64,000 nucleotides of DNA from Archivesica marissinica. Taxonomy: Eukaryota; Mollusca; Bivalvia; Venerida; Vesicomyidae. Positions within the stretch are counted from its first letter, which is position 1. Each line of letters starts with the position of its first letter. The stretch covers positions 30,477,446 through 30,541,445 of the forward strand of contig CM026401.1 in assembly GCA_014843695.1 (NCBI GenBank), in the 5' to 3' direction. Positions 51,341-64,000 of this stretch are shown piece after piece. Both the position numbers and the translations under genes were made by a program. The notes under the pieces were generated by a model. The model was not told the origin of the DNA. It was given only the letters and a program-made list of their open reading frames with translations, and made no database searches.

Positions 51341-52325
51341 CACAGTGCTCGAAACAAGTCGCAATAGTACATTGCAGACCCTCACACGCAAAGTCAAATG
51401 CAGACAGTCCGTCCACTGCCTTCAAATTAAGGGGCAGACCCTTCCCACACCGCCAAAGTAAAGGAGACCCGTCAACTACCGCAATAGATAAACGCAGACC
51501 CGTCACCGCAACAGTAAAGGCAGTGATCCACGTCTCTGCACTTAAATATAAAGAGGCGACCCTCACATCCGCACACATTACAGGCCAGACCCGTCACACT
51601 CAAATTAAAGGCAGACCAATCACACAAAAAGTAAAGGCAGACCCGTCACACTCAAAGTAAGGGCAGACCCGTCACACGCATAGTAAAGGCAAACCCGTCA
51701 CACGCAAAGTAAAGGCAGACCCGTCACAAGCAAAGTAAAGGCAGACCCGTCACACGCAAAGTAAAGGCAGACCCGTCACACGCAAAGTAAAGGCAGACCC
51801 GTCACAGGCAAAGTAAAGGCAGACCCGTCGCACTTAAATTAAAGGCAGACCCGTCACACGCAAATTAAAGGCAGACCCGTCACACGCAAATTAAAGGCAG
51901 ACCCGTCACACGCAAATTAAAGGCAGACCCGTCACACGCAAAGTAAAGGCAGACCCCTCCGCACATCAGTCAACCCAGTAAAGGCAACCCGTCGCACTTA
52001 AATTAAGGGCAAACCCGTCACACTGCCACAACTTTAAAGCAGAGACCCGTCCACACAGCAAATTAAGGCAGACCCACACACGCAAGTAAGGCATACCCTT
52101 CACCGCAAAGTAAAGTCGACCCGTCACAATCTCAAATGGTTGTAAAGGCAGACCAATCACACAAAAAGTAAAGGCAGACCCGTCACACTCAAAGTAAGGG
52201 CAGACCCGTCACACGCATAGTAAAGGCAGACCCGTCACACGCAAAGTAAAGGCAGACCCGTCACACGCAAAGTAAAGGCAGACCCGTCACACGCAAAGTA
52301 AAGGCAGACCCGTCACACGCAAAGT
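51340..52325 (+). repeat. Tandem array, unit about 26 bp, running into the assembly gap
   Basis: Units are GGCAGACCCGTCACACGCAA followed by AGTAAA. Perfect copies alternate with stretches (51,340-51,600 and 51,950-52,140) full of small insertions and losses. It is cut by the N run at 52,326. Confidence 0.93.
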
Positions 52326-53325
52326 NNNNNNNNNNNNNNNNNNNNNNNNNNNNNNNNNNNNNNNNNNNNNNNNNNNNNNNNNNNNNNNNNNNNNNNNNNN
52401 NNNNNNNNNNNNNNNNNNNNNNNNNNNNNNNNNNNNNNNNNNNNNNNNNNNNNNNNNNNNNNNNNNNNNNNNNNNNNNNNNNNNNNNNNNNNNNNNNNNN
52501 NNNNNNNNNNNNNNNNNNNNNNNNNNNNNNNNNNNNNNNNNNNNNNNNNNNNNNNNNNNNNNNNNNNNNNNNNNNNNNNNNNNNNNNNNNNNNNNNNNNN
52601 NNNNNNNNNNNNNNNNNNNNNNNNNNNNNNNNNNNNNNNNNNNNNNNNNNNNNNNNNNNNNNNNNNNNNNNNNNNNNNNNNNNNNNNNNNNNNNNNNNNN
52701 NNNNNNNNNNNNNNNNNNNNNNNNNNNNNNNNNNNNNNNNNNNNNNNNNNNNNNNNNNNNNNNNNNNNNNNNNNNNNNNNNNNNNNNNNNNNNNNNNNNN
52801 NNNNNNNNNNNNNNNNNNNNNNNNNNNNNNNNNNNNNNNNNNNNNNNNNNNNNNNNNNNNNNNNNNNNNNNNNNNNNNNNNNNNNNNNNNNNNNNNNNNN
52901 NNNNNNNNNNNNNNNNNNNNNNNNNNNNNNNNNNNNNNNNNNNNNNNNNNNNNNNNNNNNNNNNNNNNNNNNNNNNNNNNNNNNNNNNNNNNNNNNNNNN
53001 NNNNNNNNNNNNNNNNNNNNNNNNNNNNNNNNNNNNNNNNNNNNNNNNNNNNNNNNNNNNNNNNNNNNNNNNNNNNNNNNNNNNNNNNNNNNNNNNNNNN
53101 NNNNNNNNNNNNNNNNNNNNNNNNNNNNNNNNNNNNNNNNNNNNNNNNNNNNNNNNNNNNNNNNNNNNNNNNNNNNNNNNNNNNNNNNNNNNNNNNNNNN
53201 NNNNNNNNNNNNNNNNNNNNNNNNNNNNNNNNNNNNNNNNNNNNNNNNNNNNNNNNNNNNNNNNNNNNNNNNNNNNNNNNNNNNNNNNNNNNNNNNNNNN
53301 NNNNNNNNNNNNNNNNNNNNNNNNN
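52326..53325. other. Assembly gap, exactly 1,000 N
   Basis: The round length suggests a placeholder. The arrays on the two sides have unrelated units (about 26 bp and about 57 bp), so the real junction is unknown. Confidence 0.98.
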
Positions 53326-56300
53326 TATAGAATAGATTATGATGATACATATATATATACAATACTGCATGAATATAAATGATATAGAATAGATTATGAT
53401 GATACATATATATACAATACTGCATGAATATAAATGATATAGAATAGATTATGATGATACATATATATATACAATACTGCATGAATATAAATGATATAGA
53501 ATAGATTATGATGATACATATATATATACAATACTGCATGATATAAATGATATAGAATAGATTATGATGATACATAATATATATACAATACTGCATGAAT
53601 ATAAATGATATAGAATAGATTATGATGATACATATATATACAATACTGCATGCATATAAATGATATAGAATAGATTATACATATATATATACAATACTGC
53701 ATGAATATAAATGATATAGAATAGATTATGATGATACATATATATATACAATACTGCATGAATATAAATGATATAGAATAGATTATGATATATATATTAA
53801 TACAATACTGCATGCATATAAATGATATAGAATAGATTATATACATATATATATACAATACTGCATGAATATAAATGATATAGACTAGATTATGATGATA
53901 CATATATATATACAATACTGCATGAATATAAATGATATAGAATAGATTATGATGATACATATATATACAATACTGCATGAATATAAATGATATAGAATAG
54001 ATTATGATAATACATATGTATATACAATACTGCATGAATATAAATGATATAGAATAGATTATACATATATATATACAATACTGCATGCATATAAATGATA
54101 TAGAATAGATTATACATATATATATACAATACTGCATGCATATAAATGATATAGAATAGATTATGATGATACATATATATATACAATACTGCATGCATAT
54201 AAATGATATAGAATAGATTATACATATATATATACAATACTGCATGCATATAAATGATATAGAATAGATTATACATATATATATACAATACTGCATGAAT
54301 ATAAATGATATAGAATAGATTATACATATATATATACAATACTGCATGAATATAAATGATATAGAATAGATTATGATGATACATATATATATATACAATA
54401 CTGCATGAATATAAATGATATAGAATAGATTATGATGATACATATATATATACAATACTGCATGAATATAAATGATATAGAATAGATTATGATGATACAT
54501 ATATATATATACAATACTGCATGAATATAAATGATATAGAATAGATTATGATGATACATATATATATACAATACTGCATGCATATAAATGATATAGAATA
54601 GATTATGATGATACATATATATATATACAATACTGCATGAATATAAATGATATAGAATAGATTATGATGATACATATATATATATACAATACTGCATGCA
54701 TATAAATGATATAGAATAGATTATGATGATACATATATATATATACAATACTGCATGAATATAAATGATATAGAATAGATTATGATGATACATATATATA
54801 CAATACTGCATGAATATAAATGATATAGAATAGATTATGATGATACATATATATATACAATACTGCATGCATATAAATGATATAGAATAGATTATGATGA
54901 TACATATATATATACAATACTGCATGAATATAAATGATATAGAATAGATTATGATGATACATATATATATACAATACTGCATGAATATAAATGATATAGA
55001 ATAGATTATGATGATACATATATATATATACAATACTGCATGAATATAAATGATATAGAATAGATTATGATGATACATATATATATACAATACTGCATGC
55101 ATATAAATGATATAGAATAGATTATGATGATACATATATATACAATACTGCATGAATATAAATGATATAGAATAGATTATGATGATACATATATATATAC
55201 AATACTGCATGCATATAAATGATATAGAATAGATTATGATGATACATATATATATACAATACTGCATGCATATAAATGATATAGAATAGATTATGATGAT
55301 ACATATATATATACAATACTGCATGAATATAAATGATATAGAATAGATTATGATGATACATATATATATATAACAATACTGCATGAATATAAATGATATA
55401 GAATAGATTATGATGATACATATATATATATATACAATACTGCATGCATATAAATGATATAGAATAGATTATGATGATACATATATATATTACAATACTG
55501 CATGCATATAAATGATATAGAATAGATTATGATGATACATATATATATAAAATACTGCATGCATATAAATGATATAGAATAGATTATGATGATACATATA
55601 TATATATACAATACTGCATGAATATAAATGATATAGAATAGATTATGATGATACATATATATATACAATACTGCATGATATAAATGATATAGAATAGATT
55701 ATGATGATATATATATATATACAATACTGCATGCATATAAATGATATAGAATAGATTATGATGATACATATATATATACAATACTGCATGAATATAAATG
55801 ATATAGAATAGATTATACATATATATATACAATACTGCATGAATATAAATGATATAGAATAGATTATGATGATACATATATATATACAATACTGCATGAA
55901 TATAAATGATATAGAATAGATTATGATGATACATATATATACAATACTGCATGAATATAAATGATATAGAATAGATTATGATGATACATATATATATACA
56001 ATACTGCATGCATATAAATGATATAGAATAGATTATGATGATACATATATATATACAATACTGCATGCATATAAATGATATAGAATAGATTATACATATA
56101 TATATACAATACTGCATGAATATAAATGATATAGAATAGATTATGATGATACATATGTATATACAATACTGCATGAATATAAATGATATAGAATAGATTA
56201 TACATATATATATACAATACTGCATGCATATAAATGATATAGAATAGATTATACATATATATATACAATACTGCATGCATATAAATGATATATAATAGAT

Positions 56301-57160
56301 TATGATGATACATATATATACAATTCTGCATGAATATAAATGATATAGAATAGATTATGATAATACATATATATATACAATACTGCATGCATATAAATGA
56401 TATAGAATAGATTATGTTGATACATATATATATATACAATACTGCATGCATATAAATGATATAGAATAGATTATGATGATACATATATATATACAATACT
56501 GCATGCATATATATGATATAGAATAGATTATGTTGATACATATATATATACAATACTGCATGCATATAAATGATATAGAATAGATTATGTTGATACATAT
56601 ATATATACAATACTGCATGCATATAAATGATATAGAATAGATTATGATGATACATATATATATACAATACTGCATGCATATAAATGATATAGAATAGATT
56701 ATGATGATACATATATATACAATACTGCATGAATATAAATGATATAGAATAGATTATGATGATACATATGTATATACAATACTGCATGAATATAAATGAT
56801 ATAGAATAGATTATACATATATATATACAATACTGCATGCATATAAATGATATAGAATAGATTATGTTGATACATATATATATATACAATACTGCATGCA
56901 TATAAATGATATAGAATAGATTATACATATATATATACAATACTGCATGCATATAAATGATATAGAATAGATTATGATGATACGTATATATACAATACTG
57001 CATGCATATAAATGATATAGAATAGATTATGATGATACATATGTATATACAATACTGCATGAATATAAATGATATAGAATAGATTATGTTGATATATATA
57101 TATATACAATACTGCATGCATATAAATGATATAGAATAGATTATGATGATACATATATGT
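53326..57160 (+). repeat. Tandem array, unit about 51-62 bp, about 65 copies
   Basis: Units contain ATACATATATATATACAATA, CTGCATGAATATAAATGATA and TAGAATAGATTATGATG. Units differ in TA-run length, in GAAT/GCAT, and in presence of GATGATA. The 145-416-residue minus frames through it result from the repeat. Confidence 0.96.
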
Positions 57161-57589
57161 CCCTGGTACAAGTCATTTAATAGTTTTGTTCAGCAGTCAA
57201 TGGTGCCTCAACCGTTTAATTCTTTTTACTTATTGGTAGACTTAGTGACTATGTCATGTTATTGAATCACCATTATTGATATGCGCCGGATATAGGCGTG
57301 TACCATTGACTGAAGTTATGTGTTTACTTTTGTCATGTTCATGACCGTGTCGTGAGATACGTAAGATATTCCAAGACTTCCGCAGTCGTGCGATGTATGA
57401 ACCATGAGACTAAGTCACCATACGTTAAATATGTATGCTAACCTGGTTATATTTGTAGGCCAGCTTACATAATGCTTGCAGTTCAAATCCGATCTATATT
57501 CTTATGTCTTTTGAACTGATTTCCATTGCGCTTGCTGGATGCTTGCATCCAGCGTATGTCTCATGTTTCCTTGGTGTCTGTTTATTTGA

Positions 57590-58480
57590 CTATGTTTATT
57601 TGTTTATTTGACTATGTTTATTTGTTTATTTGTTTATTTGACTATGTTTATTTGTTTATTTGACTATGTTTATTTGTTTATTTGACTATGTTTATTTGTT
57701 TATTTGACTATGTTTATTTGACTATGTTTATTTGACTATGTTTTTTTGTTTATTTGACTATGTTTATTTGTTTATTTGACTATGTTTATTTGTTTATTTG
57801 ACTATGTTTATTTGACTATGTTTATTTGACTATGTTTATTTGTTTATTTGACTATGTTTATTTGTTTATTTGACTATGTTTATTTGTTTATTTGACTATG
57901 TTTATTTGACTATGTTTATTTGACTATGTTTATTTGTTTATTTGACTATGTTTATTTGTTTATTTGACTATGTTTATTTGACTATGTTTATTTGTTTATT
58001 TGACTATGTTTATTTGACTATGTTTATTTGACTATGTTTATTTGACTATGTTTATTTGTTTATTTGACTATGTTTATTTGTTTATTTGACTATGTTTATT
58101 TGTTTTTGTTTATTTGACTATGTTTATTTGTTTATTTGACTATGTTTATTTGTTTATTTGACTATGTTTATTTGACTATGTTTATTTGTTTATTTGACTA
58201 TGTTTATTTGTTTATTGACTATGTTTATTTGTTTATTTGACTATGTTTATTTGTTTATGTTTATTTGTTTATTTGACTATGTTTATTTGTTTATTTGACT
58301 ATGTTTATTTGTTTATTTGACTATGTTTATTTGTTTATTTGACTATGTTTATTTGTTTATTTGACTATGTTTATTTGTTTATTTGACTATGTTTATTTGA
58401 CTATGTTTATTTGTTTAGTTGACTATGTTTATTTGTTTATTTGACTATGTTTATTTGTTTAGTTGAGTATGTTTATTGCC
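57590..58480 (+). repeat. Array of two interleaved short units, 14 bp and 8 bp
   Basis: It is written almost entirely with TTTATTTGACTATG (14 bp) and TTTATTTG (8 bp) in irregular order. Mutations are few (TTTTTTTG, AGTTGAC). Confidence 0.93.
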
Positions 58481-58937
58481 TACATTTATGCTAAGTCATA
58501 GTGTTTAATTCATCTGAGAACACATTGTTATTCGTTAAAGATCATTTCTCATTTAGAAGTTTTGTCTGTTAGAGCCCATATTTAACTTTGCATTGTGGGG
58601 ATTTACTGCTGCGTCATAGATGAAACCAGAACAACACGATTGAAATCATACTCTGCACAATGAACACCACATCATCATATTGGTGACAAGCCATGGAATA
58701 AGCTTACACAATTTCAACTATTGACCAGCTCATATCTGTATTTCTATGCGCACACCAGTGAGAGCTTGGAACTAGTTCTCTGAAAACAAATGAACAATTT
58801 TAATACCTATAAGAGGAATACATAGCAGTTATCCTTATCACATAAATTCTCATTCGTCCAGAAAAGTATCTCGCAGAACGTTGCACTATGAAGTGATCAA
58901 TAACCTTTGAGCCGGTAAATGTACTACCGCATTAAAT

Positions 58938-58988
58938 GCGCGCTACATGACCTTAGATGCCGATGCGCCGTAAAACACCATTCATTTA
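58938..58988 (+). mobile_element. 51-bp SINE 3' fragment with perfect 16-bp target duplication
   Basis: TACTACCGCATTAAAT stands at 58,922-58,937 and again at 58,989-59,004. Between them is the SINE end GCGCGCTACATGACCTTAGA, then GCGCCGTAAAACACCATTCA. The same block is at 6,829-6,873 in reverse. Confidence 0.85.
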
Positions 58989-59004
58989 TACTACCGCATT
59001 AAAT

Positions 59005-59372
59005 TCAATAGTAAGCCATTTAATATTGTTTGTGAGCCGTTTCATAGTAAGCCATTTAATATTGCTTGTGAGCTGTTTCATAGTAAGCCATTTAATATTG
59101 TTTGTGAGCCGTTTCATAGTAAGCCATTTAATATTGCTTGTGAGCTGTTTCATAGTAAGCCATTTAATATTGTTTGTGAGCCGTTTCATAGTAAGCCATT
59201 TAATATTGCTTGTGAGCCGTTTCATAGTAAGCCATTTAATATTGCTTGTGAGCTGTTTCATAGTAAGCCATTTAATATAGTTTGTGAGTCATTTCATAGT
59301 AAGCCATTTAATATTGCTTGTGAGTCGTTTCATAGTAAGCCATTTAATATTGCTTGTGAGTCGTTTCATAGT
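59005..59372 (+). repeat. Tandem array, unit 36 bp, about 10 copies
   Basis: Units contain TTTCATAGTAAGCCATTTAA followed by TATTGCTTGTGAGCCG, with GTTTGTG and GCTTGTG units largely alternating. It starts at the SINE's right target duplication. Confidence 0.92.
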
Positions 59373-59464
59373 AGCTGCCATTCTGTTCTATTGTTAGCGT
59401 GACGTCGCCTAGCGAGTATGGAATGTTCGACAAATTCTTGACTTTGGGTAGCGACCCCGTTATT

Positions 59465-59706
59465 TTGGTAGCTTTTGGTTTGGTCGACTCGATTCCTGTA
59501 TTCCAACCAGCTTGGAGTATATAAATGACCAGGTTTTGGTTTGGTCGACTCCTGTATTACAACCAGCTTGGAGTATATAAATGACCAGGTTTTGGTTTGG
59601 TCGTCCTGTATTACAACCAGCTTGGAGTATATAAATGACCAGGTTTTGGTTTGGTCGTCCTGTATTACAACCAGCTTGGAGTATATAAATGACCAGGTTT
59701 TGGTTT
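59465..59706 (+). repeat. Tandem array, unit about 54-57 bp, 4 copies
   Basis: Units contain TTTTGGTTTGGTCGACTCCT, GTATTACAACCAGCTTGGAG and TATATAAATGACCAGG. Later copies have lost ACTC after GTCG. Confidence 0.92.
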
Positions 59707-59999
59707 GAGATCATTATTATATTATTATTTGATTCAGAGTGAATCATTCATTAACATTACTAGGGGAGATATACACGACACACGGAATCGACTTATTCTT
59801 AAACGTCAGAACAGAAGAAGCGTATTGATATTCCAGCTTAATGACTTTATTGTGGATTTTAGCGAAGTATTTTAGTGTCTGAACAGGACGAATGGAACTT
59901 TTATCAGTACTATATCGTCTTTATGCGCATAGTTGTAGCATTCTAGTTATACCCGGTGCCTCTGCGGCGGCATTCTCGCGCGCAGAACCTTTGGAGATC

Positions 60000-60452
60000 T
60001 TGGAATACATATACTAATTGTGTTATTCCATGGAATACGTATAATAATTGTGTTATTCCATGGAATACGTATAATAATTGTGTTATTCCATGGAATACGT
60101 ATAATAATTGTGTTATTCCATGGGATACGTATATTAATTGTGTTATTCCTTGGAATATGTATAATAATTGTGTTATTCCTTGGAATATGTATAATAATTG
60201 TGTTATTCCTTGGAATATGTATATTAATTGTGTTATTCCTTGGAATATGTATATTAATTGTGTTATTCCTTGGAATATGTATAATAATTGTGTTATTCCT
60301 TGGAATATGTATATTAATTGTGTTATTCCTTGGAATATGTATATTAATTGTGTTATTCCTTGGAATATGTATAATAATTGTGTTATTCCTTGGAATATGT
60401 ATATTAATTGTGTTATTCCTTGGAATATGTATATTAATTGTGTTATTCCATG
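60000..60452 (+). repeat. Tandem array, unit 30 bp, 15 copies
   Basis: TGGAATATGTATATTAATTG followed by TGTTATTCCT. The first five units have CATGG and ATACGT; the rest have TTGG and ATATGT. Open frames of 145-182 residues exist on both strands and are not considered genes. Confidence 0.94.
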
Positions 60453-60454
60453 CT

Positions 60455-60940
60455 TGATTACTCATTTCTGTCATATCCATGCACATATATTGCATATGTA
60501 GTCAATGAATGCATTGTCTGCCGTATACCACAGTGACGATTGACGAAAGGATAGCCAGCGCTTGTACACGTGTAGTACCATAATATCTATAAAGAGGGTT
60601 CTAGAGAGTCGAGCTACAGTGCTCAGAAGGTCATATGTAAATACCCTACTCACACTACCAACAAAGCAGTACACAACAAGATAAGTAATACTAGGCCTAC
60701 AACTTGTGGGCTAGCTACATGTACCATATCAACATATGAATATACTGTTTGCTCAAATAACAATACTTGTGGTGCTTTACAGACACATTATCATAGAAGA
60801 ACCGGGATTGGGACTCGGTGATCTGAAGAGATCTACTTACCAAACCGTACAACGATTTAGAGGTAATTAGTATAGTAAAACAAGTTGTTACATACCCTGC
60901 CATTTCTGTTTCTTTACACTTTAGCCCCTCTTTAGCCGAA
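60455..60940. other. Intergenic stretch, no feature seen
   Basis: A unique-looking segment between arrays. No gene, splice or transposon signature was recognised. Confidence 0.45.
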
Positions 60941-60944
60941 GGAT

Positions 60945-61200
60945 AAAGGTCGGGTTGGTGGAACAGGGATGAAGGATAAGGTCGGGTTGGTGGAACAGGG
61001 GGTTGTATGAAGGATAAGGTCGGGTTGGTGGAACAGGGGGTTGTATGAAGGATAAGGTCGGGTTGGTGGAACAGGGGGTTGTATGAAGGATAAGGTCGGG
61101 TTGGTGGAACAGGGGGTTGTATGAAGGATAAGGTCGGGTTGGTGGAACAGGGGGTTGTATGAAGGATAAGGTCGGGTTGGTGGAACAGGGGGTTGTATGT
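60945..61200 (+). repeat. Tandem array, unit 38 bp, about 6-7 copies
   Basis: GAAGGATAAGGTCGGGTTGG followed by TGGAACAGGGGGTTGTAT. The first unit is incomplete. The G-rich strand has GGG runs. Confidence 0.93.
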
Positions 61201-61340
61201 TATAGTCACATATGTTTCCTTCTAATTTAATGTTGATTTTCTTTTAATATATTATTTAAAGAAAAAACATTTTCCATTTTTGCATTTGATATTTCAGTCA
61301 TTTAGTTTAATTAGAGATTTGTATGACATTCTGGTGCGGT

Positions 61341-64000
61341 CCCTAACCCTAACCCTATTGTGCTAGGATATTGCGATGTACCTCCTGTTGTGTTAGGATA
61401 TTGCAATGTACCTCCTATTGTGTTAGAATATTGCGATGTACCTCCTATTGTGTAGGATATTGCAATGTACCTCCTAGTGTGCTAGGATATTGCAATGTAC
61501 CTCCTATTGTGTAGGATATTGCAATGTACCTCCTATTGTGCTAGGATATTGCAATGTACCTCCTATTGTGTAGGATATTGCAATGCACCTCATATTGTGT
61601 TAGGATATTGCAATGTACCTCCTATTGTGTTAGGATATTGCAATGTACCTCCTAGTGTGCTAGGATATTGCAATGTACCTCCTATTGTGTAGGATATTGC
61701 AATGTACCTCCTAGTGTGCTAGGATATTGCAATGTACCTCCTATTGTGTTAGGATATTGCAATGTACCTCCTAGTGTGCTAGGATATTGCAATGTACCTC
61801 CTATTGTGCTAGGATATTGCAATGTACCTCCTATTGTGTAGGATATTGCAATGTACCTCCTATTGTGTTAGTATATTGCAATGCACCTCCTGTGTTAGGA
61901 TATTGCAATGTACCTCCTATTGTGTAGGATATTGCAATGTACCTCCTATTGTGCTAGGATATTGCAATGTACCTCCTATTGTGTAGGATATTGCAATGTA
62001 CCTCCTGTGTTAGGATATTGCAATGTACCTCCTATTGTGCTAGGATATTGCAATGCACCTCCTATTGTGTTAGGATATTGCAATGTACCTCCTAGTGTGC
62101 TAGGATATTGCAATGCACCTCCTATTGTGCTAGGATATTGCAATGTACCTCCTATTGTGTTAGGATATTGCAATGTACCTCCTAGTGTGCTAGGATATTG
62201 CAATGCACCTCCTATTGTGCTAGGATATTGCAATGTACCTCCTAGTGTGCTAGGATATTGCAATGTACCTCCTATTGTGTTAGGATATTGCAATGTACCT
62301 CCTAGTGTGTTAGTATATTGCAATGCACCTCCTGTGTTAGGATATTGCAATGTACCTCCTATTGTGTAGGATATTGCGATGCACCTCCTGTGCTAGGATA
62401 TTGCAATGTACCTCCTGTTGTGAAGGATATTGCAATGTACCTGCTATTGTGTAGGATATTGCAATGTACCTCCTATTGTGTAGGATATTGAAATGTACCT
62501 CCAATTGTGCTAGGATATTACAATGTACCTCCTATTGTGCTAGGATATTGCAATGTACCTCCTATTGTGTAGGATATTGCAATGTACCTCCTGTGTTAGG
62601 ATATTGCGATGTACCTCCTATTGTGTAGGATATTGCAATGTACCTCCTGTGTTAGGATATTGCAATGTACCCCCTATTGTGTAGGATATTGCAATGCACC
62701 TCCTATTGTGTAGGATATTGCAATGTACCTCCTGTGTTAGGATATTGCAATGTACCTCTTATTGTGTAGGATATTGCAATGCACCTCCTATTGTGTAGGA
62801 TATTGCAATGCACCTCCTATTGTGTTAGGATATTGCAATGCACCTCCTATTGTGTAGGATATTGTAATGCACCTCCTATTGTGTAGGATATTGCAATGCA
62901 CCTCCTATTCTGTTATTATATTGCAATGCACCTCCTATTGTGTAGGATATTGCAATGCACCTCATATTGTGCTAGGATATTGCAATATACCTCCTAGTGT
63001 GCTAGGATATTGCAATGTACCTCCTATTGTGTAGGATATTGCAATGCACCTCCTATTTTGTTAGGATATTGCAATGTACCTCCTATTGTGTAGGATATTG
63101 CAATGTACCTCCTGTGTTAGGATATTGCAATGTACATCCTGTGCTAGGATATTGCAATGTACCTCCTATTGTGTAGGATATTGCAATGTACCTCCTGTGC
63201 TAGGATATTGCAATGTACCTCCTATTGTGTTAGGATATTGCAATGTACCTCCTATTGTGTAGGATATTGCAATGTACCTCCTGTGTTAGGATATTGCAAT
63301 GTACCTCCTGTGTTAGGATATTGCAATGTACCTCCTGTGTTAGGATATTGCAATGTACCACTTATTGTGTAGGATATTGCAATGCACCTCCTATTGTGTA
63401 GGATATTGCAATGCACCTCCTATTGTGTTAGGATATTGAAATGCACCTCCTATTGTGTAGGATATTGTAATGCACCTCCTATTGTGTAGGATATTGCAAT
63501 GCACCTCCTATTCTGTTAGTATATTGCAATGCACCTCCTATTGTGTAGGATATTGCAATGCACCTCATATTGTGTAGGATATTGCAATGTACCTCCTGTG
63601 CTAGGATATTGCAATGTACCTCCTATTGTGTTAGGATATTGCAATGTACCTCCTATTGTGTAGGATATTGCAATGTACCTCCTGTGTTAGGATATTGCAA
63701 TGTACCTCCTGTGTTAGGATATTTCAATGTACCTCCTGTGTTAGGATATTGCAATGTACCTCCTGTGCTAGGATATTGCAATGTACCTCCTATTGTGTAG
63801 GATATTGCAATGTACCTCCTATTGTGTAGGATATTGCAATGCACCTCCTATTGTGTAGGATATTGCAATGTACCTCCTGTGTTAGGATATTGCAATGTAC
63901 CTCCTGTGTTAGGATATTGCAATGTACCTCCTGTGCTAGGATATTGCAATGTACCTCCTATTGTGTAGGATATTGCAATGTACCTCCAATTGTGCTAGGA
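61341..64000 (+). repeat. Tandem array, unit about 24-30 bp, about 95 copies, reaching the window end
   Basis: Units are built on TAGGATATTGCAATGTACCT followed by CCTATTGTG or CCTGTG. The left edge starts with CCCTAACCCTAACCCT, which matches the animal telomere repeat 2.5 times. Rare markers (CTATTCTGTTA at about 62,906 and 63,510; CTCATATTGTG at 62,962 and 63,565) recur after about 605 bp, so a higher-order unit is likely in the second half. Confidence 0.93.

Noticed and set aside
52261..53596. Minus-strand open frames of 369 and 427 residues
   Set aside because: They run through the 1,000-base N gap and are meaningless.
53562..57171. Long minus-strand open frames of 145-416 residues
   Set aside because: Tandem array; frames change with TA-run length, and composition is repeat-driven (Ile, Tyr, Met).
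59956..60501. Open frames of 145-182 residues on both strands
   Set aside because: 30-bp tandem unit without stops.

Overview
The window reads as nuclear DNA of an invertebrate animal. It is AT-rich, with small exons separated by long introns with GT-AG borders, tRNA-headed SINEs with target-site duplications, a truncated LINE, MITE pairs and very many tandem arrays. The SINE types (heads of the class-II tRNA kind, and a tail ending in an ATTC run) make a lophotrochozoan, perhaps a mollusc, my best guess, but no single-copy marker fixes the species. No bacterial genes, rRNA, intact tRNA or CRISPR array was found.

One gene is clear. It is on the + strand, from about 4.8 to 36.25 kb, and I assembled it exon by exon from splice signals, reading phase and cysteine spacing. 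Sixteen exons are visible. They alternate between two types. Type A enters in phase 1 and leaves in phase 2; type B enters in phase 2 and leaves in phase 1. Each full-length exon encodes about 45-65 residues carrying three or more cysteines (C, about 10 residues, C, about 25-40 residues, C). The exons group into four-exon domains (A-B-A-B): domain I = A1 B1 A2 B2; domain II = A3, B3a or B3b, a truncated A4, and no visible fourth exon; domain III = A5 B5 A6 B6; domain IV = A7 B7 A8 B8. The last exon continues into a Gly/Ser/Thr-rich linker and a hydrophobic tail that looks like a GPI-anchor signal, so the product should be an extracellular, cysteine-rich, membrane-anchored repeat protein. The signal-peptide exon was not found. 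I do not recognise the family.

The most unusual observation is that several minisatellites in the introns are amplified copies of the gene's own splice junctions. The B2 donor is followed by about 40 tandem copies of itself. The A4, B5 and B8 acceptors are preceded by arrays of 9, 8 and about 26 acceptor-like units. The B1 exon end and donor are duplicated once (a possible first stage), and the B3b donor region shows a weaker case. In three cases the real splice site sits in or almost in phase with the array. B3a and B3b are similar adjacent B exons that cannot be joined in frame, so they look like mutually exclusive exons.

Downstream of the gene (36.3-64 kb) I find no host gene. The region is mostly tandem arrays with units from 8 bp to about 0.4 kb, plus a fragment of a Ty3/gypsy-type integrase and an exactly 1,000-base run of N. 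By rough addition about half of the window is tandem repeat. Many arrays have unit lengths divisible by three and so give long but meaningless open frames.
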